In this document: in pieces, positions 1 to 7,856 of the stretch
Numbering within the stretch: position 1 is the first letter of the stretch
Layout: each line of letters begins with the position of its first letter
Assembly: GCA_034435055.1 (NCBI GenBank)
Contig: DAOTXS010000087.1
Span: 1-64,000 of the forward strand
Direction of reading: 5' to 3'
Origin: DAOTXS01 sp034435055
GTDB taxonomy: Bacteria > Chloroflexota > Anaerolineae > UBA4142
DNA length: 64,000 bases
Translations under genes and position numbers: made by a program
The notes under the pieces: model-generated
What the model was told of the DNA's origin: nothing
The model's database searches: none
The model's input: only the letters and a program-made list of their open reading frames with translations

Positions 1-60
1 ACGTGGGTCTTTGAGAGATGCGAAATACTTGGTGATCGTTTGATGAGTCTTGGGCGTCAT
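1..60 (-). CDS. ISAs1-family transposase, N-terminal fragment (runs off window)
   Basis: Twenty codons on the minus strand from an ATG at 60-58, running off the left edge. The reading is MTPKTHQTITKYFASLKDPR. The YFASLKDPR signature resembles the start of ISAs1-type transposases (DDE_Tnp_1-associated domain, with a short N-terminal leader followed by a DPR motif). A strong Shine-Dalgarno, AGGAGGGA, lies directly upstream at about 66-73, so this is a genuine start. An insertion sequence therefore probably ends between here and about 130, but I could not identify its terminal repeat. Confidence 0.65.
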   Translation of the reverse strand, partial: MTPKTHQTITKYFASLKDPR

Positions 61-169
61 AGTGTCCCTCCTGGAGAGATGCACTAATTATCGCACAAAA
101 TCGCTTAATTCCTCCAAATGCGATTGCCCTAAACTCTGTGTTCTTTGTGCCCTCTGTGGTAAAATAAAC

Positions 170-1273
170 ATGCAATCGTGGAAAACGCGCGCGCGCAAAC
201 ACGTTGTCGATTTTGGCAAATGGCTGACGGTTGAAGATCACACCGTCGAGTTGCACGATGGGCGCGTCATCGAACATTGGCCCTTTGTCATCACGCCGGA
301 TTACATCAACGTGTTGGTCGAAACGGAAGAGGGCAAGTTTCTCGTTTTTCGCCAGACCAAGTACGCGATTGAAGGCACATCGCTTGCGCCCATCGGCGGT
401 TATCTGGAACCGGGCGAAGACCCGCTGACGACCGCGCAACGCGAGGTGTTGGAAGAAACCGGCTATCGCGCGCGCGAGTGGATTTCACTCGGCTCGTTTC
501 GCGTCGATGCGAATCGCGGCGCGGGCATCGGCAATCTTTTTCTTGCGCGCGGCGCGTACCGCGTGCAAAATCGCAATGCCGACGATTTGGAAGAACAAGA
601 AATGTTGACGCTGACGCGTGGTGAAATCGAATCCGCGTTAGATCGCGGCGAGTTCAAAGTGTTGGCGTGGCAAACGAATGTGGCTTTGGGTTTGCGCTAT
701 CTCGATCAAAAATCAAAGGAGGACAAAATGCCAGAGTTTAAAAAATTTTCGGCGGTGCGTGTAGCGTCGGTAACGGAAGTGGGACTGTTTAGCCAAGCGA
801 TTCCGCGCGGATTTCAAAAATTGTTCGCGTGGCTTGGTGCACGCAATCTCCAGCCGCTGGGGAATTCGTTTGGGGTTTTTTACGACGACCCTGCCAAAGT
901 GCCGGCGGAAAAACTTCGTAGTGAATTGTGCGTCCCGGTTTCAGCCGACGTGCAAGCGTCGGGCGACGTGCAGGTGAAAGAGATTCCCGGTTTTGACGCG
1001 GCGTCGATTGTGTATCAAGGCGAAGCGAACATCACGCGTGCGTACAACGAGGTGTACGATTGGTTGCGCGCGCAAGGTTATCGCGATAACGGTCCTGCCT
1101 ACGAAGTGTACTTGAGCAAGCCGGGCGAGGAATTGCGTGCGGAAGTTTTTGTGCCGATTGTCAAAGTGACCAAGCCGGCGGTCAAGAGTTTGGTTGCGAA
1201 AAAGCCGGTGAAGAAAGCGACGAAGCGCGCGGTGAAAAAGCCGACTCCCAAAGCTACTAAACGGCGCAAGTGA
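170..1273 (+). CDS. Nudix hydrolase fused to GyrI-like small-molecule-binding domain
   Basis: 367 residues from the ATG at 170; frames further upstream look like repeat-derived non-coding DNA. Residues about 77-99 form a complete Nudix box (G-x5-E-x7-REVLEETGY), the metal-binding site of ADP-sugar and NDP-sugar pyrophosphatases, and the surrounding residues fit the ADP-ribose pyrophosphatase subgroup. From about residue 187 the protein switches to a GyrI-like/AraC-effector-binding fold of about 150 residues, then a lysine-rich tail (KKPVKKATKRAVKK). At the junction sits a near-perfect Shine-Dalgarno (AAAGGAGG) 5 bases before an in-frame ATG at 728. The GyrI half may therefore also be made as a separate protein from an internal start. 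Substrate unknown. Family assignments are sound; the fusion itself is the odd feature. Confidence 0.8.
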   Translation: MQSWKTRARKHVVDFGKWLTVEDHTVELHDGRVIEHWPFVITPDYINVLVETEEGKFLVFRQTKYAIEGTSLAPIGGYLEPGEDPLTTAQREVLEETGYRAREWISLGSFRVDANRGAGIGNLFLARGAYRVQNRNADDLEEQEMLTLTRGEIESALDRGEFKVLAWQTNVALGLRYLDQKSKEDKMPEFKKFSAVRVASVTEVGLFSQAIPRGFQKLFAWLGARNLQPLGNSFGVFYDDPAKVPAEKLRSELCVPVSADVQASGDVQVKEIPGFDAASIVYQGEANITRAYNEVYDWLRAQGYRDNGPAYEVYLSKPGEELRAEVFVPIVKVTKPAVKSLVAKKPVKKATKRAVKKPTPKATKRRK

Positions 1274-1275
1274 AT

Positions 1276-1362
1276 TTGCGGAGGAGCAGAGGTGCGGAGG
1301 GCAGGGGAGAATTATTTTGGGTGTCTTGTCTGCACCTCTACCCGCTTGCGCCCCGATGTTTT
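1276..1362. repeat. Purine-rich short-word hairpin repeat
   Basis: A run of GGAG/GCAGAGGTGCGGAGGGC-like words is followed, after a short spacer, by its approximate complement (CTGCACCTCTACCCGC). It starts right at the stop codon of the Nudix fusion gene. It is the same construction as several other short-word hairpins in the window. Confidence 0.5.
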
Positions 1363-1398
1363 CGACAACCACACTTTTTTAGGAATATACACAGCGTG

Positions 1399-1524
1399 TG
1401 CGGTATCAAGCGCGTGATTGAGTTGATGTTGACACGCACCGAACGCGCGATGGCGAAAAAGCGTTTGGCGTTTGTGGAGGCGTTTGTGCAAGAGTTGGAT
1501 GCAAAGATGGAAATGGAATTTTGA
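1399..1524 (+). pseudogene. C-terminal remnant, possibly of an HD-domain hydrolase
   Basis: An open stretch reading IKRVIELMLTRTERAMAKKR followed by LAFVEAFVQELDAKMEMEF and a stop. The pattern, with the helix T-E-R/A-x-x-M-A and then F-V-E-A-F, resembles the last helices of HD-superfamily phosphohydrolases. There is no ribosome-binding site, and the upstream in-frame sequence is repeat DNA. I read it as a truncated gene whose 5' part was lost next to the insertion-sequence edge and the hairpin repeat at 1276-1362. The family call is tentative. Confidence 0.35.
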
Positions 1525-1549
1525 CGTAGCCAAAAATTCGCATTATAAT
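1521..1549 (+). promoter_or_regulatory. Sigma-70-type promoter for the 1754 gene
   Basis: TTGACG at 1521-1526, a 17-base spacer and TATAAT at 1544-1549. This is a near-consensus promoter that predicts a transcript starting near 1556 and a leader of almost 200 nt before the ATG at 1754. Confidence 0.7.
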
Positions 1550-1555
1550 TGCAGT

Positions 1556-1753
1556 TGTAAACTTATCTTTGTCCCTGGTATAGCATTACTTGATTAGGCA
1601 CATCTGGAGGGGGAATTATGTGCCATTGCCTTGGGGACGCGCGACCAATAAAGAGATTCTGAAAGAACAAACACCTATCGTTTGGCGCGTTTGCGCGCGT
1701 TGGCGGTGGGTGTTATTTTTTGCAAATAGACTTTTCTAACCCGGAGGTCTATC
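1556..1753 (+). promoter_or_regulatory. Long structured 5' leader with terminator-like hairpin
   Basis: Nearly 200 nt of untranslated leader. It contains a 7-bp hairpin (GGCACAT at 1597 pairing with ATGTGCC ending near 1624). Further on, AACACC near 1668 can pair with GGGTGTT near 1707-1713, directly followed by ATTTTTT, the layout of an intrinsic terminator or attenuator. The Shine-Dalgarno CCGGAGG lies just before the start codon. I recognise no known riboswitch core, so this is only a candidate cis-regulatory RNA. Confidence 0.35.
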
Positions 1754-4700
1754 ATGAAAAAGTGGCAAATTCGACTGCTTACTTTGTCGATGACCGTATT
1801 CTGTCTGTTAATACCAGGGCAGTTTGCAAAAGCAGCACCCCCCACGTTTTCTGGTTCCTTTCAGACGAATTTCAATGAACCAGCGATTGTTCGTGTTAAT
1901 CCAAATGGGACATTTGTACAGGAAAAAGTTACTTCTCTGCCACGAGCTACTAACTGTTCCCTACCAGCACCTAATCTCAATGCGCCAATCAATGGAGTAA
2001 CGGTCAATACGCTTGTACCGCTTTTTGAATGGTTTAAGACCTCAACCGATATTTATGCTATTGCAATTTCAACAGTAAGCGATTTCTCGACAATTATTTT
2101 TGCCTCGACAATCACTTTTTCAGCCGGTTATCCCAGTAATCCTTATTCTTACGGATTAAGGACAAATCTGTCACCTAATACGACTTACTATTGGCGTGTT
2201 GCTAGCGCGTGCGCTGTTGGCTCCGTCGGCGCGTATTCGCCAACTGCGTCATTTCGAACGGGAAATATTGCTGGTCCATTTATTTCTCCGCCTTCTATGA
2301 TTGCGCCAGCCGACGGTGCTGTAGTCTCATCCTCACCGGTGACTTTTTCTTGGGGTAATGTCACAGGTGCAACTGGTTGGCAAATTCGTTTTTATCGGAC
2401 GTTAAGCGATGCGCAAGCCGATCTTTACTTCGTACTTGTTTGGACTAATACTTGGTATAATTCTTGGACACAATATTTTGGAACCACAGGAACGTATTAC
2501 TGGCGCATTTTGGCAAAGGATGCTCGGGCTTGGGGCTCTCTTTCACCTATTCGGTCGTTTACGGTTGGGGGAACAGCTTCAGGCAGCATGACATTGATAA
2601 CATCGCCAGTTGTCCCTACTTCCCGCTCTTTAGTTGCAATAGCTCGAGTGCGTAACACAGGTACGTTTTCACAACAGTTTGATCTCACTGTTCGCTTGTG
2701 GCAAAGTTTTGGTCTCCTGAACACACAGACATTCAATCATACCATCGCTGCCGGTGCTACCACAAATCAGTTTGTTGATTTTGGAATTCGGTCGGCAGGG
2801 CGCTATCGTGTTGAAGCGACGCTCACAGCTGGCAGCAAGACACTCTCTTCGCAAAATGCTAATGTGATTGTGACAGACCCCAATGCCGCGCGAATCATTC
2901 TTGATTATTCAAAAAGGCTGGAAAATGCTGCAAACGGTGAATTAAATGATATATCTTCCATCACTGCAAATGCGATGGCTGAAGAAATATTATCTATTGG
3001 GCTTGATAAAATTCAAGAACTCGCCGTTGGGAAATTTGCTGATTTTGCAGCACCAATTCAAGAAGCTGGAGGTATACCTGTTTCAACAAGCGGTAATGCT
3101 ATTATAGAAATCCAAAATAACTTCGGAAGCCTCCGTCAAAATAGACAAAATCTCTCAACGGCAATTCGTTTGTATGTACGCAGTGATTATGGCGTTACAT
3201 TGTCAGATGGATTTGACCCGCTTAACCCTAGCGAATTGAATACTATTGTAGACCCGGTTCTCAAAGACCGAATAAAGGATGCGGTCAAAACATATTTGGC
3301 TAATTGGCTAAGGGATAATTTCTTTGGACTGTTGTGGGTGAATACTGAAAGAAGCAAAATAGCAGATCGGCACGTGAGATTTACTGATTTTGTCCTAACA
3401 AGAGCCGTAAGTGAACCTTCTGGTTTGCATAGACTAATACAAGATGGAATAACGCAGATTCTAAATGTAGTAGAGGGTGATGCTATAGCAAGTTTTGGAC
3501 CATACACCATAGGCAACCAAACATTACGATATGATCTGACACTGCAAGAAGAAGATGTTAAAAGACAACAAATCCGAATTGCCAAAGACTTTATTGACGT
3601 ACTTCTTGTTGGTTTTGTCATCAGTGGCTCTATCATAATAATTTTCTTAATAATTGGAGCGATTAGTAGCGGCGGATCATTAGCTGTTGTCGTTGCACCT
3701 ATCATATGGAAAATCGTGCAACTGTTGCACGCACTAGGAGGCTCTCTCAAAACTATGGCTATTGCTATGGTTTTTGTTGGAATGATGATGACTGTGCGCA
3801 TAATTGCACCACACGTCACTCAATACGATAACGATACTCTTACTGCGGCAGAATCACTTATAAGTAGCAATGGAACTGCACAGTTGAGTTCATTTGATAC
3901 AACCATCAAGTCCGGTCAAGCCCGGATAGCTGTTCAAGTGGCTGGACCTCAGACCGGGCAATCCCAAGTTTTGGTTGAAACAGTAGTGTATAGCATCGAT
4001 GGTCGCATCAATAAGATACTCTATTCGCCGCTGAAAATTCAAGCAGGGCAGATAGCAAGTTTGAGTAAGGATGTGCAACTTGCTCCGGGTAAGTACCGCG
4101 CTGTTACTACTCTGTATACTCAAAAAGGACTGACTTCCTTACGGGCAGCCCCTATCGATGTGAATGGACCTGAAGTGCAAATATCTCTAGGTTTGGATCA
4201 GACGGTTATCAACCCAAGCCAATCTTTGCAAGCACACGTTACCTTGAGAAACACTAGCGTCATCAGTGACACGAACAATCTCACTCTTGTGGTGGAATCG
4301 AATGACAAAACACATTTCAATGCATGGCCCATTTCGCTTGCGGCAGGTGCAATCCAACAAATTGATTACTCCTTTACGCCCACTGTATCCGGTTCGTATG
4401 TACTTCGCGCTTCGGTAGGTATTGGTCTCAACACCTTAGCACAACGAGATGTTGCCTATGTTGTTGGCAATGGTTCTGCAATTGCCCTCAATACCAATGT
4501 CTCGGTGGTTTATCCACCTGGGCTTGATGTAACCTTGCCGCTGACATTGACCAATAGTGGTAATGCCTCAGGTACAGCCAATATCACGATCCAAGCGTTT
4601 GATCGCCTGCGCTCAAACATCGTTTATACTTCGACTCAGTCGGCAAATGTTTCTGCAGGGAATACAGTCGTTTTGCAAGCAACTGCATTGACAAATGCTC

Positions 4701-5368
4701 AACCTGGACTTTACTCGGCGCGTCTGAGTATGAATGGTGTACCATACGACTCACGCGACTTTGCGGTATCTGCAACTGATACATTGTTTGGTCTACTTGA
4801 TGTGGGGAGCCAATTCCCATCAGTTGGGCAAAGTGTGCCAATTACTGCCACTGTTCAAAGTGCAAGTAGTACATTGACAGACGCAACAATTGTGGTGAAT
4901 GTCCGCTCGCCGTCTGGAACATCCGCACCAATAGCAATGACCTGGCTAGCTACTGGAACTTATCGAGCGGATTTCACACCAAATGCCCAAGGTACCTATT
5001 TGATTGATCTTGTGGTTGCTCAGTCAAACTATCGCAATGTGGGCGATCAATCCTTTATCGTGGCAGATTCTCCGACACTCCTTGTGCCAACGATTGAAGG
5101 TCAACCAAAGGTAAGAGAAATACGTCCAATTACAATCACAGTTCAGAGCGAAACCGGAAAGCCTGTTTTAGGTGCTACTGTGGTGTTGTCAGGGACAAAC
5201 CAATTGCTCAGAGGACAATCTGACCAAACCGGTCGTGTGGTTTTCCAAACATTTCCACAAAACCTCGTTCCGTATTTGCTAACCACAGACCTACGTGGAT
5301 TTGCAGGTGCGACAACACAAGTATCCGTCGATGCGATTAGTACCTATCTACCCGTTATCACAAAATAG
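1754..5368 (+). CDS. Secreted/membrane-anchored multi-domain repeat protein
   Basis: 1204 residues. An N-terminal signal peptide (about residues 1-28, ending AKA) is followed by two fibronectin-III-like modules (about 55-170 and 175-275) with the typical TYYWRV/TYYWRI strand. A CARDB-like beta module (about 275-375) and a helical region (about 380-610) follow. Two hydrophobic segments lie at about 615-645 and 655-690. The C-terminal half is a series of Ig/CARDB-like beta-sandwich repeats ending in YLPVITK. The protein is probably held in the membrane by the middle hydrophobic pair with beta domains outside, acting as a surface or adhesion protein; that function is inference. Base composition is visibly more AT-rich than the neighbours. 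It is transcribed from the promoter at 1521 with a long leader; RBS CCGGAGG. The C-terminal tag resembles that of the 34373 protein. Confidence 0.7.
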   Translation: MKKWQIRLLTLSMTVFCLLIPGQFAKAAPPTFSGSFQTNFNEPAIVRVNPNGTFVQEKVTSLPRATNCSLPAPNLNAPINGVTVNTLVPLFEWFKTSTDIYAIAISTVSDFSTIIFASTITFSAGYPSNPYSYGLRTNLSPNTTYYWRVASACAVGSVGAYSPTASFRTGNIAGPFISPPSMIAPADGAVVSSSPVTFSWGNVTGATGWQIRFYRTLSDAQADLYFVLVWTNTWYNSWTQYFGTTGTYYWRILAKDARAWGSLSPIRSFTVGGTASGSMTLITSPVVPTSRSLVAIARVRNTGTFSQQFDLTVRLWQSFGLLNTQTFNHTIAAGATTNQFVDFGIRSAGRYRVEATLTAGSKTLSSQNANVIVTDPNAARIILDYSKRLENAANGELNDISSITANAMAEEILSIGLDKIQELAVGKFADFAAPIQEAGGIPVSTSGNAIIEIQNNFGSLRQNRQNLSTAIRLYVRSDYGVTLSDGFDPLNPSELNTIVDPVLKDRIKDAVKTYLANWLRDNFFGLLWVNTERSKIADRHVRFTDFVLTRAVSEPSGLHRLIQDGITQILNVVEGDAIASFGPYTIGNQTLRYDLTLQEEDVKRQQIRIAKDFIDVLLVGFVISGSIIIIFLIIGAISSGGSLAVVVAPIIWKIVQLLHALGGSLKTMAIAMVFVGMMMTVRIIAPHVTQYDNDTLTAAESLISSNGTAQLSSFDTTIKSGQARIAVQVAGPQTGQSQVLVETVVYSIDGRINKILYSPLKIQAGQIASLSKDVQLAPGKYRAVTTLYTQKGLTSLRAAPIDVNGPEVQISLGLDQTVINPSQSLQAHVTLRNTSVISDTNNLTLVVESNDKTHFNAWPISLAAGAIQQIDYSFTPTVSGSYVLRASVGIGLNTLAQRDVAYVVGNGSAIALNTNVSVVYPPGLDVTLPLTLTNSGNASGTANITIQAFDRLRSNIVYTSTQSANVSAGNTVVLQATALTNAQPGLYSARLSMNGVPYDSRDFAVSATDTLFGLLDVGSQFPSVGQSVPITATVQSASSTLTDATIVVNVRSPSGTSAPIAMTWLATGTYRADFTPNAQGTYLIDLVVAQSNYRNVGDQSFIVADSPTLLVPTIEGQPKVREIRPITITVQSETGKPVLGATVVLSGTNQLLRGQSDQTGRVVFQTFPQNLVPYLLTTDLRGFAGATTQVSVDAISTYLPVITK

Positions 5369-5402
5369 TCGTATATGACATGACTTCATGACGAAGCGCA
5401 TT

Positions 5403-5454
5403 CAGACGCTTGTAGTTTGGGAAAACTACAAGCGTCTGTTATAATTGGGGTATG
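5403..5454 (+). promoter_or_regulatory. Perfect 16-bp dyad overlapping a leaderless promoter
   Basis: CAGACGCTTGTAGTTT at 5403-5418 is repeated exactly in inverse at 5423-5438 around the loop GGGA. TTGGGA (5417-5422) is spaced 17 bases from TATAAT (5440-5445), and the ATG of the next gene is only 6 bases later. The transcript would start on or next to the start codon. The dyad could be an operator covering the promoter, or a terminator for the preceding gene, although it lacks a long T-run. Confidence 0.55.
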
Positions 5455-6045
5455 AACTGCAAGTTCTTCTTCGTTGAACTCCTCATCCTCTCCACCGCCA
5501 TCGGCATCATTGCAACGGTTGCCGCGCCGTGGTACGAACTGCGCGGAACATACGCCGCGTGGCGCATCGTCGAATGGCACACGTTTTGGCGCGGCGATTC
5601 TGCGTTTCAATTGGCAAGTGTCGTCGCAACGAATTTCAAAATTCCAATTGAGTACGCGACCGCTGAAATGCCGAACACATTACGGAATTTGTTTACGCTG
5701 GGAAGTGTGTTGGGCGCGTGGCACAGCATTGTGCTGATCGTGTTGCTCATCATCGGCGCGTGGTGGCAAGTGAAAAACGGCGTGGCAAAATCGCGCGTCG
5801 CGTTGGAAATCGTTGTACTCGTCATCGTCAATGCCATCGTGCTGTACGGTTTGGCAATCGTGCTTGCTTCACCGTCGTCGCTCACGCCGAAAATCGATTT
5901 TCGCGCGGGCGCGGAGATTCACACCGATTCGCTGATCTGGTCGGATTTGAATATTTTCCCGGTTGCGCCGGCGCTGTCCATTGTTGCTTGTCTCACTCAG
6001 TTGGTTGCATTTCGAAATGCAATAGTGAGTGCTAGAGTGCGATAG
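5452..6045 (+). CDS. Hypothetical four-helix membrane protein
   Basis: 197 residues with hydrophobic helices at about 5-25, 88-106, 116-142 and 165-185, and a hydrophilic loop of about 60 residues after the first helix. I do not recognise the family. There is no Shine-Dalgarno; a TATAAT box lies 6 bases upstream of the ATG, which suggests a leaderless mRNA. It appears to be a single-gene unit, followed by a hairpin-containing spacer. Confidence 0.55.
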   Translation: MNCKFFFVELLILSTAIGIIATVAAPWYELRGTYAAWRIVEWHTFWRGDSAFQLASVVATNFKIPIEYATAEMPNTLRNLFTLGSVLGAWHSIVLIVLLIIGAWWQVKNGVAKSRVALEIVVLVIVNAIVLYGLAIVLASPSSLTPKIDFRAGAEIHTDSLIWSDLNIFPVAPALSIVACLTQLVAFRNAIVSARVR

Positions 6046-6105
6046 TCAAAAACACCAATCAAGCAAACTAACGCACGAACGAACTATCGCACTAAGACTA
6101 GTTTT
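6026..6105. repeat. Inverted repeat in the 6.05 kb spacer
   Basis: GTGCGATAGT followed by GTCAAAAAC is mirrored by ACTATCGCAC and, further on, GTTTTTGAC, giving two nested inverted pairs. It lies at the 3' end of the membrane-protein gene and upstream of the radical SAM gene. It may act as a terminator-like structure or be a decayed mobile palindrome. Confidence 0.4.
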
Positions 6106-6182
6106 TGACCTAGCAATGACTTGATACGTACCTCGCCGCACTAGAATCAAAAATGGCTCGTGGTGATAGCGAGGCAAGGGCT

Positions 6183-7472
6183 ATGTCGATTGTAGAATTT
6201 GTGACCCCGACGGGTCAACGCCTCTTGGTCAATGCGCGCCGCGAGTCCACGTCGATCATGGTCGATCAAGCGCTCGCTCTCAATTATGATCGCGAAGGTC
6301 GCTTGCTTGGTGCCTGGATCGAGGGGCGTAACTATCGGCGGTCGCTCGATAATCGAATACTCGAAAAGCAAGCCGGCGCGCGCCCCGGGTTGTCGTATCG
6401 TGTGCGGCGCGTGTTAGACGATGGCGAGGCGCGCGCGTTTTTACAAAACGTGTACGCGCGCGTCGTCGATTATCGTAAAACATTGGACGACCCGACAATT
6501 CGCCTGATGACGAATTCCTCATCCGAGGATGTGACGCGCGTGCGCGAATCGCTGGATCGCATTTTGGAATGCGACCTCGCTCGATTAGAACGCGACCGCG
6601 AAACGTTCAACGTCATTTACAAACCAATCAGCATTTTGCCGCCCGATCAATATCTCGCGTTGGTTTTGCAAGCAACCGAAGGGTGCTCGTACAATCAATG
6701 CGCGTTCTGCGGCTTTTATCGCGGACGCAAGTTTTACATCAAGAGCGTCGATGAATTTCGCAATCACATCCGCGACGTGCGCGCGTTCTTTGGCGGCTCG
6801 ATTGGTTTGCGCAAAACAATTTTTCTCGCGGACGCGAATGCGCTCATCATTCCGCAAGCGCAACTCGTTCCGATTTTCGATGCGATCAACGCCGAGTTTG
6901 CGATTCACCCACGCGCTTTGAAAGACGACGCCTTGCGCGAATGGGAACAACAGCATCCGATTCATTTTGAAGGGGTTTATTCTTTCATCGATGCGTTCAC
7001 CACGAAACGTAAATCGAGCACGGATTATGCGGAACTAGCCGCGCGCGGACTGCGGCGCGTCTACGTTGGTTTGGAAACCGGCGACCCGGAACTCCTTCGC
7101 TTTCTGGGCAAGCCGAATGTGCCGGCAGAAGTGATTCAACTCGTCGATCATGTCAAAGCCGGCGGCGTCGCAGTCGGCATCATCATTCTAGCCGGTGCGG
7201 GCGGCGACAAGTACGCGGAACAACACGTGCGCCACACCAGCGAGCTGGTCAATCGTTTGCCGCTCGATCAGAACGACCTGATTTATTTTTCGGAAATGAT
7301 CGATCATCCAAAATCGGAGTACACGGCGTTGATGCGTCAAGCCAATATTCGTCCGCTGACGATTGGCGAGATCGATCATCAGATGACGATGATGCGCGCG
7401 GGGTTTGAGTTTCACAATCCGCAACACGCGCCGAAGATTAGTTATTACGATATTCGGGAATTTATGTATTAA
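6183..7472 (+). CDS. Radical SAM protein (COG1032/Elp3-like)
   Basis: 429 residues from the ATG at 6183, chosen over the ATG at 6153 because GAGGCAAGGG lies at proper spacing before it. A helical N-terminal region of about 155 residues precedes the cluster motif CSYNQCAFC, the C-x4-C-x2-C form of the [4Fe-4S]/SAM site found in some COG1032-type radical SAM enzymes, followed by GFYRGRKFY. The later strand GLRRVYVGLETGDPELL is the usual SAM-barrel strand. The radical substrate cannot be read from sequence. The gene stands directly upstream of the ferredoxin oxidoreductase operon but is separated from it by a hairpin repeat, so functional linkage is uncertain. Confidence 0.8.
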   Translation: MSIVEFVTPTGQRLLVNARRESTSIMVDQALALNYDREGRLLGAWIEGRNYRRSLDNRILEKQAGARPGLSYRVRRVLDDGEARAFLQNVYARVVDYRKTLDDPTIRLMTNSSSEDVTRVRESLDRILECDLARLERDRETFNVIYKPISILPPDQYLALVLQATEGCSYNQCAFCGFYRGRKFYIKSVDEFRNHIRDVRAFFGGSIGLRKTIFLADANALIIPQAQLVPIFDAINAEFAIHPRALKDDALREWEQQHPIHFEGVYSFIDAFTTKRKSSTDYAELAARGLRRVYVGLETGDPELLRFLGKPNVPAEVIQLVDHVKAGGVAVGIIILAGAGGDKYAEQHVRHTSELVNRLPLDQNDLIYFSEMIDHPKSEYTALMRQANIRPLTIGEIDHQMTMMRAGFEFHNPQHAPKISYYDIREFMY

Positions 7473-7540
7473 CAAATTGCGAGTGGCGAATTGCGAATAG
7501 CGAATTTGTAATTCCTAATTCGCAATCTGCAATTCATATT
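7473..7540. repeat. Short-word hairpin repeat (AATTGCGAATT type)
   Basis: Tandem AATTGCGA/GCGAATT words followed by the complementary words TAATTCGCAAT and GCAATT, forming an imperfect hairpin. It fills the spacer between the radical SAM gene and the ferredoxin gene. The same word recurs between pth and mfd (60033-60090). Confidence 0.75.
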
Positions 7541-7557
7541 TTGCGCTTGGAGGAACT

Positions 7558-7815
7558 ATGGCACGCGGTACAATCTCAATAGACGAAAATCGTTGCAAGG
7601 GGTGCGAACTGTGTACAACCGTTTGCCCCAAAGATTTGATTCATATGTCGACCAGTTTTAGCGCGCGCGGTTATCACCCGGCGATGCTTGTCGATCCGGA
7701 CGGGCAATGTACCGGTTGTTTACTCTGCGCGACGATTTGTCCGGATGTTGCCATCACAGTTTATCGCGAAACTAAACCCGCTTCAAGTTCCAAGCTACAG
7801 GTTTCACCAATTTAA
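7558..7815 (+). CDS. 2-oxoacid:ferredoxin oxidoreductase delta subunit (2[4Fe-4S] ferredoxin)
   Basis: 85 residues with two bacterial ferredoxin cluster motifs, CKGCELCTTVCPK and CTGCLLCATICPD, so it carries two [4Fe-4S] clusters. It is the electron-carrying delta subunit of a four-subunit 2-oxoacid oxidoreductase and lies immediately upstream of the alpha subunit. RBS TTGGAGGAAC. The last dozen codons (SSSKLQVSPI) fall inside a short-word repeat (CAAGTTCC/CAGGTTTCA), so the C-terminal tail seems to have been added or rewritten by repeat insertion. Confidence 0.85.
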   Translation: MARGTISIDENRCKGCELCTTVCPKDLIHMSTSFSARGYHPAMLVDPDGQCTGCLLCATICPDVAITVYRETKPASSSKLQVSPI

Positions 7816-7838
7816 CCTTGAACCTGAAACCACCTGCA
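7783..7838. repeat. Short-word hairpin repeat at ferredoxin gene end
   Basis: Words such as TTCAAGTTCCAAG and CAGGTTTCA are followed by CCTTGAACCTGAAACC, their approximate complement. The left half encodes the ferredoxin C-terminus; the right half lies in the short spacer before the alpha subunit. Confidence 0.55.
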
Positions 7839-7856
7839 ATGACGCATGGAGTAATG

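Noticed and set aside
50..169. N-terminal extension of the Nudix fusion upstream of 170
   Set aside because: The extra 40 residues are Cys-rich and low-quality, come from a CTCTGTGTTCTTTGTGCC repeat-like stretch next to an IS end, and lack a Shine-Dalgarno.
1556..1753. Known riboswitch class in the leader (SAM, c-di-GMP, cobalamin)
   Set aside because: None of the conserved cores I know could be matched, so only a generic structured leader is reported.
5403..5438. Calling the perfect dyad a terminator outright
   Set aside because: There is no T-run after the stem, only TTATAATT, and it overlaps a promoter, so it is listed as a possible operator instead.
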